Shown piece after piece: positions 53,788-62,571 of a stretch of 64,000 bases of DNA. This stretch comes from Pseudomonas azadiae (GTDB taxonomy: Bacteria; Pseudomonadota; Gammaproteobacteria; Pseudomonadales; Pseudomonadaceae), in assembly GCF_019145355.1 (NCBI RefSeq), contig NZ_JAHSTY010000002.1, forward strand, positions 682,001 through 746,000, read 5' to 3'. The position numbers were made by a program, and so were the translations under genes. The notes under the pieces are model-generated. The model did no database searches, had not been told where the DNA came from, and saw only the letters and a list, made by a program, of their open reading frames with translations. Numbering within the stretch: the first letter of the stretch is position 1; every line of letters begins with the position of its first letter.

Positions 53788-54933
53788 ATGCAGAGCAGTG
53801 AAGGTGTGGTCAGCGCCATGTCCCAGGCCGACGACCCTGGGCAGGCCGCCGAAGAGCTGGCGCGGCAACTGCTGCATCCCTACCTGGGTTTTGTGCTGTT
53901 TTTCTGTTCCGCCTCCTATGATTTGCAGGCCTTGGGCCAGGCGCTGCAACAGTGCTTCGCCAGCGTGCGGGTGGTCGGCTGCACCAGCGCCGGTGAGATC
54001 ACCGCCCAAGGCTATGGCCGCAACTGCATCACGGCGGTGGGGTTCCACCACGCACACTTTTCCATCGCCACTGAGCTGATCGATCAGGTGGAGCACTTCA
54101 GCCTGATCAACGCCCAGGACATGGTCGAACGCCTTGTGGGCGGCTGTCGCAGCAACACGCTCGCGCCGATCAAGGGCAACACCTTCGCGCTGACCCTGCT
54201 CGATGGCCTGTCCAGCCGCGAAGAAATGGTGCTCGCCGCCCTCAGCGCGGCGCTTGGGGACATCCCTCATTTCGGCGGCTCGGCAGGCGACGACAACTTC
54301 CTCACCCACACCCACGTCTACTTCAACGGCGTGTTCCACAGCGGCGCGGCGGTGGTGGTGCTGGTCAATACCTGGCTGGATTTCGAGGTGTTCACCACCC
54401 ATCACATCCTGCCGCGCAGCGAAAAACTGGTGGTCACCGGCGCCGACAGCCCGTCGCGCCGCGTCTTTGAACTCAACGCCGAGCCTGCCGCCGAAGAGTA
54501 CGCGCGGCATATCGGCGTGGCGGTGGCCGACCTCGACCACCGCACCTTCGCCGCGCACCCGCTGGCGGTGCGCATCCACGACCAGTACTACGTGCGCGCC
54601 ATCCAGCAAGTGCATGCAGACTTGAGCTTGAGTTTCTACTGCGCGGTAGAAAACGGCATCGTACTGACGGCGATGAAACCCGGACCGATTCTGCCGAACC
54701 TGGAAACCTTGTTCGAAGGCTTGCAATCGCGCCTCGGCGATCTGCTGTTGACCATCGGCTGCGACTGTTTCCTGCGCCGCCTGGAGCTGGAGGACAACGG
54801 CAGCCTGGAACAGATCGGCAACTTTCTGCGGGACCAGCGGGTGATGGGCTTCAACACCTATGGAGAACAGTTCAATGGCATGCACATCAACCAGACCTTC
54901 ACCGGCGTCGCCATTGCCCGCGGCCGGCGCTGA
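53788..54933 (+). CDS. nosP: FIST-domain heme/NO sensor protein
   Basis: 381 aa cytoplasmic sensor with FIST_N (about 30-220: SVRVVGCTSAGEITAQGYGRNCITAVGFHHAHF, LPHFGGSAGDDNF-like IPHFGGSAGDDNFLTHTHVYFNG) and FIST_C (about 225-365) domains. It is followed by a hybrid kinase exactly as nosP-nahK (PA1975-PA1976) in P. aeruginosa, where NosP binds heme and NO and inhibits NahK. Orthology rests on the pair, the nearby PQQ-alcohol dehydrogenase genes and domain order. The 3' end overlaps the kinase gene by 59 nt. Confidence 0.85.
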   Translation: MQSSEGVVSAMSQADDPGQAAEELARQLLHPYLGFVLFFCSASYDLQALGQALQQCFASVRVVGCTSAGEITAQGYGRNCITAVGFHHAHFSIATELIDQVEHFSLINAQDMVERLVGGCRSNTLAPIKGNTFALTLLDGLSSREEMVLAALSAALGDIPHFGGSAGDDNFLTHTHVYFNGVFHSGAAVVVLVNTWLDFEVFTTHHILPRSEKLVVTGADSPSRRVFELNAEPAAEEYARHIGVAVADLDHRTFAAHPLAVRIHDQYYVRAIQQVHADLSLSFYCAVENGIVLTAMKPGPILPNLETLFEGLQSRLGDLLLTIGCDCFLRRLELEDNGSLEQIGNFLRDQRVMGFNTYGEQFNGMHINQTFTGVAIARGRR

Positions 54934-56830
54934 ATTGCTTGCCCAAGTGGCCCGGCTGCAACAGGACAACCACAAGCTGGCGCGGATCAACGCCGCACTG
55001 ATCGAGCGCATCGAGTCCGGCATGAGCCAGGGCAACAACCCTTACACGACATTCCAGCATTCGGTGGTGCTGGCCGAGCAAGTGCGCGAGCGCACCGACG
55101 CGCTGAACCAGGCGATGGCCGAACTCAAGGCCAGCAACCACTTGCTGATCAACGCCCGGCTGCGCGCCGAAACCCTGCGCGGCGAGCAAGCCGCGGCGCA
55201 GAAGGCCCAGGAAAGCGAACGCTGGATCCGCCTGATCACCGACAACGTGCCGGCGCTGATCGGCTATCTGAATGCCGACCTGGTCTATGAGTTCACCAAT
55301 AAAGTCTATGAACAATGGTACTGCTGGCCGCGCGGCATGATGCTCGGGCAAAGCCTTCGCCAGGTGCACAGCGAGCAGCATTGCCGGCGCCTGGATGCCT
55401 ACGTCGCCCGCGCCCTGGCGGGGGAGAGCGTGACCTTCGAGTTTGCCGAAACCAACATCAACAACCAGGAACGCTACATGCTGCGCTCCTATGTACCGAA
55501 TATGCTGTCCACCGGCGAAGTGGTGGGGATCTTCGTGCTGATTCGCGACATCACCGAACGCCGCCGTACCGCCGAGGCCTTGCACCAGGCCTATCAGCAT
55601 CTGGAACAGCGCGTGGCCCAGCGCACCTCGGAGCTGACGTCGCTCAATGACCAGTTGCTCAAGGAAATCGACGAGCGCCGGCGCATGGAAACCCGCCTGC
55701 GCGAAGCCAAGCGGGAAGCCGAGCAGGCCAATTTGTCGAAAACCAAATTCCTCGCCGCCGTCAGCCACGACCTGCTGCAACCGCTGAACGCGGCGCGCCT
55801 GTTTACCAGCGCATTGCTGGAGCGACCCAGCGAAACCCTGGTGCGCAACGTGAGCAATTCCCTGGAAGACGTAGAAAACCTGCTGAGCACCCTGGTGGAT
55901 ATTTCCAAGCTGGACGCCGGGGTGATCAAGGCCGATATCGCACCCTTTGCCTTGAGCGAACTGCTGGACAACCTTGCCGTGGAGTACACCCAACTGGCCC
56001 GCGCCGAGGGGCTGGAACTGCACTTCATCGGCTGCTCGGCGCTGGTGCGCAGCGATATCCAGCTGCTGGCGAGAATTTTGCGCAACCTGCTGAGCAATGC
56101 GCTTCGCTACACCTACAAGGGCCGCGTGGTGCTGGGCTGCAGGCGCCAGCACCAGCGCGTGTTGATCCAGGTGTGGGACAGTGGCATGGGCATCGCCGAA
56201 GAGCGGCTTGAAGAGATTTTCCAGGAGTTCAAACGTGGCGATGTGCAGCGCCCGGATCAGGACCGCGGGCTGGGCCTGGGCCTGGCGATCGTGGAAAAAA
56301 TCGCCGGGATCCTGGGGCATCGTATCAGCGTCAAGTCCTGGCCGGGCAGGGGCTCGGTGTTCTCGGTGGAGGTGCCGGTGAGCGCCACCGCGCCCAAGTC
56401 AGTGCCGACGCCGTGCCTGAGCGAGCCGATGCTCGAACGCCTGCAGGGCGCGCGCGTATGGGTGCTGGATAACGACGCGGCGATCTGCGCGGGCATGCGT
56501 ACGTTGCTCGAAGGCTGGGGCTGCCGGGTGGTCACGGCACTGTCGGAACAGGACCTGGCGCGGCAGGTGGACAACTACCACGCCGAGGCGGACTTGCTGA
56601 TTGCCGACTACCACCTCGATAACGACCAGAACGGCGTGGACGCCGTGGCCCGCATCAACGCCCGCCGGGGCAGCGCCATACCGGCACTGATGATCACCGC
56701 CAACTACAGCAATGAGTTGAAGCAGCAGATTCGCGAGTTGGGGCATACCTTGATGCACAAGCCGGTGCGGCCGATGAAACTGAAGACGGCGATGAGTCAC
56801 TTACTTGGCCAAACCGGTCCTCTCTTGTAG
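54875..56830 (+). CDS. nahK: hybrid sensor histidine kinase NahK/ErcS'-like
   Basis: About 651 aa soluble kinase. Order: coiled coil (about 25-125), PAS domain (WIRLITDNVPALIGYLNADLVYEFTNKVYEQWY...IFVLIRDITERRR), coiled coil, H-box KFLAAVSHDLLQPLNAARLFTSALL, ATPase boxes LARILRNLLSNALRYT, VWDSGMGIAEERL and GLGLGLAIVEKIAGILGH, and a C-terminal receiver (VLDNDAAICAGMRTLLEGWG, LLIADYHLD with the acceptor Asp, MHKPVRPMKLK). Known relatives signal to HptB and to ethanol-oxidation regulators. ATG 54875 has GGAG 9 nt upstream; ATG 54860 is an alternative. Its TAG stop lies inside repeat copy 5. Confidence 0.9.
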   Translation: MACTSTRPSPASPLPAAGAELLAQVARLQQDNHKLARINAALIERIESGMSQGNNPYTTFQHSVVLAEQVRERTDALNQAMAELKASNHLLINARLRAETLRGEQAAAQKAQESERWIRLITDNVPALIGYLNADLVYEFTNKVYEQWYCWPRGMMLGQSLRQVHSEQHCRRLDAYVARALAGESVTFEFAETNINNQERYMLRSYVPNMLSTGEVVGIFVLIRDITERRRTAEALHQAYQHLEQRVAQRTSELTSLNDQLLKEIDERRRMETRLREAKREAEQANLSKTKFLAAVSHDLLQPLNAARLFTSALLERPSETLVRNVSNSLEDVENLLSTLVDISKLDAGVIKADIAPFALSELLDNLAVEYTQLARAEGLELHFIGCSALVRSDIQLLARILRNLLSNALRYTYKGRVVLGCRRQHQRVLIQVWDSGMGIAEERLEEIFQEFKRGDVQRPDQDRGLGLGLAIVEKIAGILGHRISVKSWPGRGSVFSVEVPVSATAPKSVPTPCLSEPMLERLQGARVWVLDNDAAICAGMRTLLEGWGCRVVTALSEQDLARQVDNYHAEADLLIADYHLDNDQNGVDAVARINARRGSAIPALMITANYSNELKQQIRELGHTLMHKPVRPMKLKTAMSHLLGQTGPLL

Positions 56831-56959
56831 TGAGCGGGCTTGCCCCGCGCTGGGTGGCGAAGCCGCCCTAAACCAGGCGGCTCGGTTTTGCGCGTAACTC
56901 GGCGATAACTGTATTAGGGCGGCTTCGCCACCCAGCGCGGGGCAAGCCCGCTCACTACA
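56826..56959. repeat. 134-bp palindromic element, copy 5
   Basis: TGTAGTGAGCGGGCTTGCC to CTCACTACA as in the other copies. The nahK stop codon TAG (56828-56830) is formed by the first bases of the element. It also lies 24 bp beyond the end of the convergent LuxR-type gene, so it separates two convergent transcripts. Confidence 0.93.
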
Positions 56960-56983
56960 AAGATTTATCGTCGGGCTGTCGGC

Positions 56984-57649
56984 TCAGCGGCGCAGATAGG
57001 AGCCGAAATCGATATCCCCGGCACTCAGAATCGCCTGCACCCGGTTGTGCACATTCAACTTGCGCAAAATCGCCGACACATGCGCCTTCACCGTCGTCTC
57101 GGCAATCTCCAGGGTGTAGGCAATCTGCTTGTTCGACTCGCCCTTGGTCATTCGCTCCAATACCAGCAGCTGCTTGCGCGTCAGTGCCTGCAACAGTTCC
57201 GGAGCAAAGCTTGGGTTGTCGTTCAGGCGCCGGTGTCCGTTGCTTTTCTGGGTGCGGATGATGTCCGGCGGCAGGTAAACGTTGCCGTTGAGAATCTGCC
57301 GGATCGCCTCGGTCATTTGCAGGCGCGGCGACGACTTGGTGATAAACCCCACCGCGCCATAGGTGATGGCTTGCAGCACGATCTGCTTGTCCTGTTCGGC
57401 CGAGACAATCACCACCGGGATGGTGGGCGACTCGTTGCGCAGGTTGATCAGGCCGTTGAGGCCGTGCATGCCGGGCATGTTCAGGTCCAGCAGGATCAGG
57501 TCGAGATCGTCGTGCGCCTGGGTCAGGGCAAGGGCGCTGTCCAGGTCGGCGGTTTCCATCACGTCACTGCCGGGGAAACCATCGCTGATGACGTTATGGA
57601 TCGCTTCACGAAACAGCGGGTGATCGTCGGCGATCAAAATTTTGTACAT
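56984..57649 (-). CDS. agmR: LuxR/NarL-family response regulator, AgmR/ErbR type
   Basis: 221 aa. The receiver has [14 protein letters not shown], the phosphoacceptor Asp in [20 protein letters not shown] and FITKSSPR; the C-terminal HTH reads [55 protein letters not shown]. The sequence matches AgmR/ErbR (PedR1) of P. aeruginosa and P. putida, activators of PQQ-alcohol dehydrogenase genes, and its place after nosP-nahK agrees with PA1978. The cognate kinase may be an orphan elsewhere or NahK. ATG has AAGGTGA upstream. Confidence 0.85.
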   Translation of the reverse strand: MYKILIADDHPLFREAIHNVISDGFPGSDVMETADLDSALALTQAHDDLDLILLDLNMPGMHGLNGLINLRNESPTIPVVIVSAEQDKQIVLQAITYGAVGFITKSSPRLQMTEAIRQILNGNVYLPPDIIRTQKSNGHRRLNDNPSFAPELLQALTRKQLLVLERMTKGESNKQIAYTLEIAETTVKAHVSAILRKLNVHNRVQAILSAGDIDFGSYLRR

Positions 57650-57676
57650 GGCCGTTCACCTTCTTGTTGTGGTTTT

Positions 57677-58216
57677 TTATTCAAAGGGTTCGGGTGCCGC
57701 AGCCGTCACGGGCAGTTTTGCCGCTTCCCATGCGTCCAAGCCATCGCGGTACCAATACACAGAGGTATAGCCCAGGCTGGCGGCTCGTTTTACCGCGTTC
57801 CAACTCAGCCAGCAATCGGAGCGGCAGTAGAACACCAGCGGGTGCCTCAGGTCGCCGCCGGTGAACGTGTACAGGTTGCGCACGAAGTAGCCCTGCCACT
57901 CGGGCGTGAGGTCGCCGTCGCCGGTATTGGCCAGCCAGCGGCTGCCGGGCAGGTTGGCGTGGGGCTGGTCCTCGATGAAACGGCCTTGCAGCCATTGGCG
58001 GCGGTACACGTCGATCAGCACCGGTGCCGGCGCCCGGGTGAGCAGGGTTTGCAGGGCAGGGGTGTCGACAATCGTGACCCCTGGCAAGTGATCGGGCGTA
58101 GGGCTGCGATACAGGCTGATGCGGTAGCCTTCGGCGGAAAACAGAGGGGTGTCGGCCTGTACGTGCGTGATCAACAGGCACAACAGTGCCGCAAGAGGCA
58201 GTCGAGCGGGCAGCAT
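57677..58216 (-). CDS. PQQ-catabolism-associated CXXCW-type rhodanese-like protein
   Basis: About 179 aa, signal peptide to about residue 21 (LLITHVQA-DTPLF). A rhodanese-like fold is suggested by VTIVDTPALQTLL...VLIDVYRRQWLQGRF and the active-site-like HPLVFYCRSDCWLSWNAVKRAASLGYTSVYWYRDGLDAWE, where the expected CXXCW motif appears as CRSDCW with three residues between the Cys. Family members are found beside PQQ-dependent alcohol dehydrogenases, as here; their role is unknown. ATG 58216 starts the signal peptide. 27 bp upstream of agmR on the same strand, so probably co-transcribed. Confidence 0.82.
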   Translation of the reverse strand: MLPARLPLAALLCLLITHVQADTPLFSAEGYRISLYRSPTPDHLPGVTIVDTPALQTLLTRAPAPVLIDVYRRQWLQGRFIEDQPHANLPGSRWLANTGDGDLTPEWQGYFVRNLYTFTGGDLRHPLVFYCRSDCWLSWNAVKRAASLGYTSVYWYRDGLDAWEAAKLPVTAAAPEPFE

Positions 58217-58370
58217 GGCGGGTCCGGGCGTTATCGTTATGCGCCCATTACACGCCAGTCCCGCTGCTTTGGGAATGCGACGATAGACAGCAAAACCGGT
58301 ACCAAAGTAGTAGGTCGCGGCGCGGCGTGGGGTTCTAGCATGGACGAGAGCCGCTGCCATTGGAGGCACT

Positions 58371-58997
58371 ATGAATATCCTGCTGGTCGATGATCACGCC
58401 GTGGTCCGCCTGGGTTACGCCGGCCTGTTGCGAAGCGGGCTGCCGGGCGTGGTGGTGCGCGAAGCGGCCAGCGGCGAAGAAGCCCTGGCGCGGGTGCACG
58501 AAGCGGTGCCGAACTTGGTGATCATCGGTTTCGGCCTGCCGGGTATCAGCGGCCTGGAAACCACACGCCGCTTGCGCCGACGCTTGCCGCAATTGCGCGT
58601 GTTGTTTTTCAGTCAACACGCCGAGCTGCCGCTGGTGCGCCAGGCTTTGGACGCCGGCGCGTCGGGTTACCTGACCAAAAGCGCGTCGCCCGAGGTGATG
58701 CTGGACGCGGTCGCGCGCATTCTCGACGGGCACACCTATATCGAACAGGATTTGGCGACGCAGTTGGCTTATCACCCGACGGATCGTCGCTTGCAAGGCA
58801 TGACCCAGCGTGAGCTGGAGATTTTCCTGATGCTCGCCAGGGGGACTCCGGCCCGTTCGATTGCGGCTCAGTTGAGTATCAGCAGTAAGACGGTGTCCAA
58901 TTACTTGACGTTGCTCAAGAGCAAATTGCGGGTGAGTTCCCATGCTGAGCTGGTGCATCTGGGGATTGGTATGGGGGTGGTGAGGGTTGTGGGGTGA
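58371..58997 (+). CDS. PedR2-like LuxR-family regulator lacking the phosphoacceptor Asp
   Basis: 208 aa. The receiver domain keeps the acidic pair (VDDHAVVRLGYAGLL), Ser in VLFFSQH and Lys in GYLTKSAS, but the phosphoacceptor position reads VIIGFGLPG in place of VIxDFGLPG: residue 53 is Gly (codon GGT at 58527-58529), one base from GAT (Asp). The HTH is complete: MTQRELEIFLMLARGTPARSIAAQLSISSKTVSNYLTLLKSKLRVSSHAELVHLGI. The overall pattern follows PedR2 of P. putida, part of the lanthanide switch between PQQ-dehydrogenases; the partner kinase PedS2 is not present next to it. GGAGG lies 5 nt before ATG. It may be constitutive or decaying. Confidence 0.85.
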   Translation: MNILLVDDHAVVRLGYAGLLRSGLPGVVVREAASGEEALARVHEAVPNLVIIGFGLPGISGLETTRRLRRRLPQLRVLFFSQHAELPLVRQALDAGASGYLTKSASPEVMLDAVARILDGHTYIEQDLATQLAYHPTDRRLQGMTQRELEIFLMLARGTPARSIAAQLSISSKTVSNYLTLLKSKLRVSSHAELVHLGIGMGVVRVVG

Positions 58998-59340
58998 GCG
59001 GGGGGCTGAGGTCTACATATCCATTATTTAGGTAACGGCGGCTGGCGGTTCCGCTCTTACAGCGGGTCACTTTTGGAAGGACCCAAAAGTAACCAAAAGG
59101 TCCTCGCCCCAACACTCGGCACCTCGCCTAGGCTCGGTGTGCCCTCACTCCGGCTTTGGAGCGTGGGCCGCCGCGATGGGCCATCCTTGGCCCAGCGCGG
59201 CTAACCCGGCGTCCTGCCGGGTTACCCACGCTCCAAAGCCTGCGTTCGGCCAGCGTGTTTGACGGGGCGATCCCAAATCAAAAGCCAAAGCGCGGCGGCC
59301 TTAGAGCCGACCGGTATTTGCTGTCGGTCCCGGTTCAAAA

Positions 59341-59427
59341 TGTGGGAGCTGGCTTGCCTGCGATTGCATCAAGTCGGTGTGCCTGATGTACCGAGGTGTC
59401 TGCATCGCAGGCAAGCCAGCTCCCACA
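59341..59427. repeat. intact REPIN (two inverted REP sequences)
   Basis: TGTGGGAGCTGGCTTGCCTG at the left and its reverse complement at the right enclose a 47-bp centre with imperfect inner symmetry (CGGTG...GTACCGAG). The same REP sequence forms the halves of the interrupted REPINs at 41754-42046 and 48587-48853. Confidence 0.92.
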
Positions 59428-59463
59428 GAAAAGCAGATCGGTGGAATGCCATCTAACCTGCTT

Positions 59464-59549
59464 TTGATCTGCTCTTGATCTGCTCTTGATCTGCTCTTGA
59501 TCTGCTCTTGATCTGCACTTGATCTGCACTTGATCTGCACTTGATCTGG
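59464..59549. repeat. 11-bp tandem repeat, TTGATCTGCTC/TTGATCTGCAC
   Basis: Four units of TTGATCTGCTC, three of TTGATCTGCAC, and a partial eighth. The period is close to one DNA helical turn and each unit has a GATC site. It lies in the centre of the giant inverted repeat. Confidence 0.95.
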
Positions 59550-59880
59550 CTTTTGATCTTGATCTCAGGCGCCCCGTCAACCACGCTGGCCGAACGCAGG
59601 CTTGAATCCGTGGGTAACCCGGCAGGACGCCGGGTTAGCCGTCCTGGGCCATGGATGGCCCATGACGGCGGCCCACGGATTCAAGCCGGAGTGAGGGCAC
59701 ACCGAGCCTAAGCGAGGTGCCGAGTGGTGGGGCAAGAGCCCTTTTGGTTACTTTTGGGGCTCTTTTCCAAAAGTGACCCGCCGTAAGGGCGGAACCAATA
59801 GCCGCCATTACCCAAATAACGGATATGTACCCGTTCACCCCAACAGCCTGGTCGGCCCAGAGGCCGCCAAGGAAATCACC

Positions 59881-60528
59881 TCAACGATCCCACCCCCCAG
59901 GGCACCCCTCACACCCCTCCATATTCGCATCCTGAAAATTCGCATAATGCTGCCGACTCCCCGTAAGCCTGGCCTTTTCCAAATTACTCTCCCCAAACTT
60001 GGCCTCTTGCAAATTGGCATCACTCAGATCGGCACCCTGCAGGTCAGCCTTGCTCAACCAGGTCATCTCCAGATCCGCCGCCCGCAGGTCAACCTTGTGC
60101 ATCTTCGCGCCCGACAACCGCGCAAACTGCAGGTAGGCCGCGCTGAGGTTGGCGTTTTCAAATTGCGCACCCTGGGCAAACATTCCCCAGCCTTGCACGG
60201 CGGTCAGCGTGGCGCCGGTGAAGTCCGCCAGGCGCAGGTTGCTTTGTTGCAGGCTGGCGCGGGTCAGGTTGGCGCCTTGCAAACGGGCTTTTTCCAGGTT
60301 GGCCAGGTCGAGGTTGGCGTGGCGCAGGTTGGCCTCGCGCAGGTCGGCGCCGGCCAGGTTCATTTTGCTCAGGTTCTGGTTGCTCAGGTTCGCGCCCTTG
60401 AGGTCGGCGCCCGGGCATTGGCTGTGTTCGGCGATGGTGCAGCCGTTAATGATCAGCGGGGCGTCGTCGCCGTCGTCGGCATGGGCCAGGGGCAGGCTCA
60501 GCAGGAGCAGTAAAGGCAAGAGTTTCAT
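59881..60528 (-). CDS. exported pentapeptide-repeat protein
   Basis: About 215 aa. Signal peptide to about residue 18 (LPLAHA-DDGDD). A first Cys-containing segment (LIINGCTIAEHSQCPGADLKG) leads into about 28 pentapeptide repeats of the A(D/N)LXX type (ADLREANLRHANLDLANLEKARLQGANLTRASLQ), folding as a right-handed quadrilateral beta helix, and ends with GCEGCPGGWDR, two more Cys. A pentapeptide protein occupies the same place next to pedE in P. putida. Function unknown. ATG 60528 has GAGG upstream. It follows the alcohol dehydrogenase gene by 57 bp and may be co-transcribed. Confidence 0.9.
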   Translation of the reverse strand: MKLLPLLLLLSLPLAHADDGDDAPLIINGCTIAEHSQCPGADLKGANLSNQNLSKMNLAGADLREANLRHANLDLANLEKARLQGANLTRASLQQSNLRLADFTGATLTAVQGWGMFAQGAQFENANLSAAYLQFARLSGAKMHKVDLRAADLEMTWLSKADLQGADLSDANLQEAKFGESNLEKARLTGSRQHYANFQDANMEGCEGCPGGWDR

Positions 60529-60585
60529 GGCAAGGCCTCTAAAGAAGAACAGCAGGGAGCGTGTGTCCACTCTCCCTGCCCAGGG

Positions 60586-62481
60586 TTATTTCTGCGCGGT
60601 TTTCTGATCCCAGCTCGGGATCTTGAACACCCAGAACGACCCACCCTGTGCCACCGGCTTGGTCAGTTCGGCCATGTCGCCGCCCCACAGCGGCACCGCG
60701 CCGCCATAGCCGACGGTCACGCCGATGTACTGCTCGCCATCCTGTTCCCAGGTGATCGGCGGCGAGACGATGCCGCTGCCGGTCTGGAACTTCCACAGTT
60801 CCTTGCCGGTTTTCGCATCGAAGGCCTTGAAGAAGCCGTCGCCGGTGCCGGTGAAGACCAGGTTGCCCTTGGTCGCCAGCACGCCGGCCCACAGTGGCAG
60901 GGCTTCCTTGTGCTCCCACACCACCTTGCCGGTGGTCGGGTTCATCGCGCGCAGGGTGCCGACGTGGTCGTCGTACATGCGTTTGATGCGAAAGCCCATG
61001 CCCAGGTAGGCCGAGCCTTTCTTGTAGTTGACCTCTTCGGTCCAGTATTCCTCTTTCCATTGGTTGCCCGGGATGTAGAACAGGCCGGTATCCTGGCTGT
61101 AAGCCATGGGGTTCCAGTTCTTGCCACCGAGGAACGGCGGCGAAACTTCCACCGACTTGCCCTTGGTTTCACCGGGCAATGGCTTGGCCGGCCGCTGGCC
61201 TTCGTTTTCCACCGGGCGACCGGTCTTGAGGTCGATGTGGCTGGCCCAGGTGATGTTGTCGACGAACGGGAAGGCGTTCTGCAGCTTGCCGTTGTTGCGG
61301 TCCACCACGTAGAAGAAGCCGTTGCGGTCGGCATGGCCGGTGGCCTTGACCACTTTGCCGTCCTTGTCCTTGTAGTCGAACAGCACCAATTCGTTGTTGC
61401 CGGAGAAGTCCCAGGCATCGTTCGGCGTGTGCTGGTAGAACCACTTCACTTCGCCGGTGCTGGGGTCGACGCCGACCTGGCCCGAGGTGTAGAGGCTGTC
61501 GAAGTCATGGGGGTTGCCGTCCTTGGCGGTGCGCGCCCAGGTGTTCCACGGGCCGGGGTTGCCGGCGCCGACGATGATGGTGTTGGTCTCGGCATCGAAG
61601 CTCGCGCTCTGCCAAGGCGCGCCGCCGCCATGGCTCCAGGCCTCGACCTTGCCGGTTTCGGTGGTCGGGTCATCCGGCCATGACGGCGCCTTCACGTCGC
61701 CGGTCGGCGTGCTGTCCTTGCCGTTCAGGCGGCCCATGTGGCCCTCCACGAACGGGCGCATCCAGACTTCTTCACCGGTGTCCGGGTCGCGTGCATACAG
61801 CTGGCCGACCACGCCGAACTCATCGCCGGAGCTGCCGTGGATCAGCAGTACTTTGCCGCTGACCTTGTCCTTGATCAGCACCGGGGCGCCGGTCATGGTG
61901 TAGCCGGCGGCGTGGTCGCCGAATTTCTTGTTCCACACCACTTTGCCGGTGTTCTTGTCGAGGGCGATCAGGCGCGCATCGAGGGTGCCGAAGTAGATCT
62001 TGTCGCCGAAGATCGCCGCGCCGCGGTTGACCACGTCGCAGCACGGGCGAATGTTGTCGGGCAGGCGGTGGTTGTAGGTCCACAGGCGCTTGCCGGTCTT
62101 CGCGTCGAGGGCGAACACGCGGGAATAGGAGCCGGTGACGTACACCACGCCGTCGTTGACGATGGCCTGGGATTCCTGGCCACGCTGCTTCTCGTCGCCG
62201 AACGAGTAGGACCAGGCCGGGGTCAGCTTGAATACGTTCTTGTCGTTGACCTGGGCCAAGGGGCTCCAGCGCTGGGCATTGGTGCCCATGCCATATTGCA
62301 GCACGTCCTGGGTGGTCAGGTGGTCGTTGGCGATGTCTTCCCAGGTCACGTTGTGGGTCGGCTTGGCAGCGGGGTCAGCGGCGGCATGGCTCGCGGCACT
62401 GAGGGACAGGCTGCCCACCAGCAGAAAAGCCTGCACGGCAAGGCTCAAGGGTGAGCGGGCGGGTAGCGATCTTATTGTCAT
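60586..62481 (-). CDS. exaA: PQQ-dependent, Ca-type ethanol/alcohol dehydrogenase
   Basis: About 631 aa periplasmic quinoprotein oxidising primary alcohols and passing electrons to a cytochrome c. Signal peptide to about residue 35 (LSAASHAAA). Eight-bladed propeller W-motifs recur ([37 protein letters not shown]). The vicinal disulfide is Cys147-Cys148 (RPCCDVV). Metal/PQQ residues include Glu221 (SSGDEFG), Asn in NPGPWNTW, and catalytic Asp358 in WDFSGNNE. Lanthanide-type enzymes (PedH, XoxF) have a second Asp two residues after the catalytic one; here it is Ser360, so this is the calcium type, like ExaA/PedE. It is divergent from its cytochrome gene. Confidence 0.93.
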   Translation of the reverse strand: MTIRSLPARSPLSLAVQAFLLVGSLSLSAASHAAADPAAKPTHNVTWEDIANDHLTTQDVLQYGMGTNAQRWSPLAQVNDKNVFKLTPAWSYSFGDEKQRGQESQAIVNDGVVYVTGSYSRVFALDAKTGKRLWTYNHRLPDNIRPCCDVVNRGAAIFGDKIYFGTLDARLIALDKNTGKVVWNKKFGDHAAGYTMTGAPVLIKDKVSGKVLLIHGSSGDEFGVVGQLYARDPDTGEEVWMRPFVEGHMGRLNGKDSTPTGDVKAPSWPDDPTTETGKVEAWSHGGGAPWQSASFDAETNTIIVGAGNPGPWNTWARTAKDGNPHDFDSLYTSGQVGVDPSTGEVKWFYQHTPNDAWDFSGNNELVLFDYKDKDGKVVKATGHADRNGFFYVVDRNNGKLQNAFPFVDNITWASHIDLKTGRPVENEGQRPAKPLPGETKGKSVEVSPPFLGGKNWNPMAYSQDTGLFYIPGNQWKEEYWTEEVNYKKGSAYLGMGFRIKRMYDDHVGTLRAMNPTTGKVVWEHKEALPLWAGVLATKGNLVFTGTGDGFFKAFDAKTGKELWKFQTGSGIVSPPITWEQDGEQYIGVTVGYGGAVPLWGGDMAELTKPVAQGGSFWVFKIPSWDQKTAQK

Positions 62482-62552
62482 GGTTGCAGTTCCCAGTGGA
62501 GGTTTTGGCCTGTACAGGTTGCTGCCTGACGGGGGCGGCGAATACGGAAAAA

Positions 62553-62571
62553 GTCCCGGTGTTGCCGGGAC
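62553..62571. promoter_or_regulatory. palindrome in the divergent exaA/cytochrome promoter region
   Basis: GTCCCGG, five bases, CCGGGAC. The symmetry extends outward through CGGAAA at 62544-62549 and TTTCCCG at 62574-62580. It lies 72 bp from the exaA start and 164 bp from the cytochrome start. It may be a regulator operator or a hairpin; no T-run follows. Confidence 0.5.

Larger units (their letters stand above)
59015..59828. repeat. 815-bp giant imperfect inverted repeat
   Basis: Left arm 59015-59269 begins ACATATCC and ends TGACGGGGCG; right arm 59570-59828 begins CGCCCCGTCA and ends GGATATGT. Within the arms, TCACTTTTGG, AGTAACCAAAAGG, CCTCACTCCGGCTT, AACCCGGCGTCCTGCCGGGTTACCCACG and CGTTCGGCCAGCGTG all have reverse complements in the other arm in mirrored order. 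The 300-bp centre holds an intact REPIN and an 11-bp tandem repeat. The whole 58998-59880 stretch carries no gene I can support. Confidence 0.92.

Noticed and set aside
59341..59549. CRISPR-like array from the regularly spaced repeats
   Set aside because: The units are contiguous 11-mers without spacers, next to a REPIN; there are no cas genes.
59301..59580. Open frames across the 11-bp repeat giving repeated QIKSRSRADQE-type peptides
   Set aside because: Produced by the tandem repeat itself (33 bp is a multiple of 3); no start context, and inside a non-coding inverted repeat.
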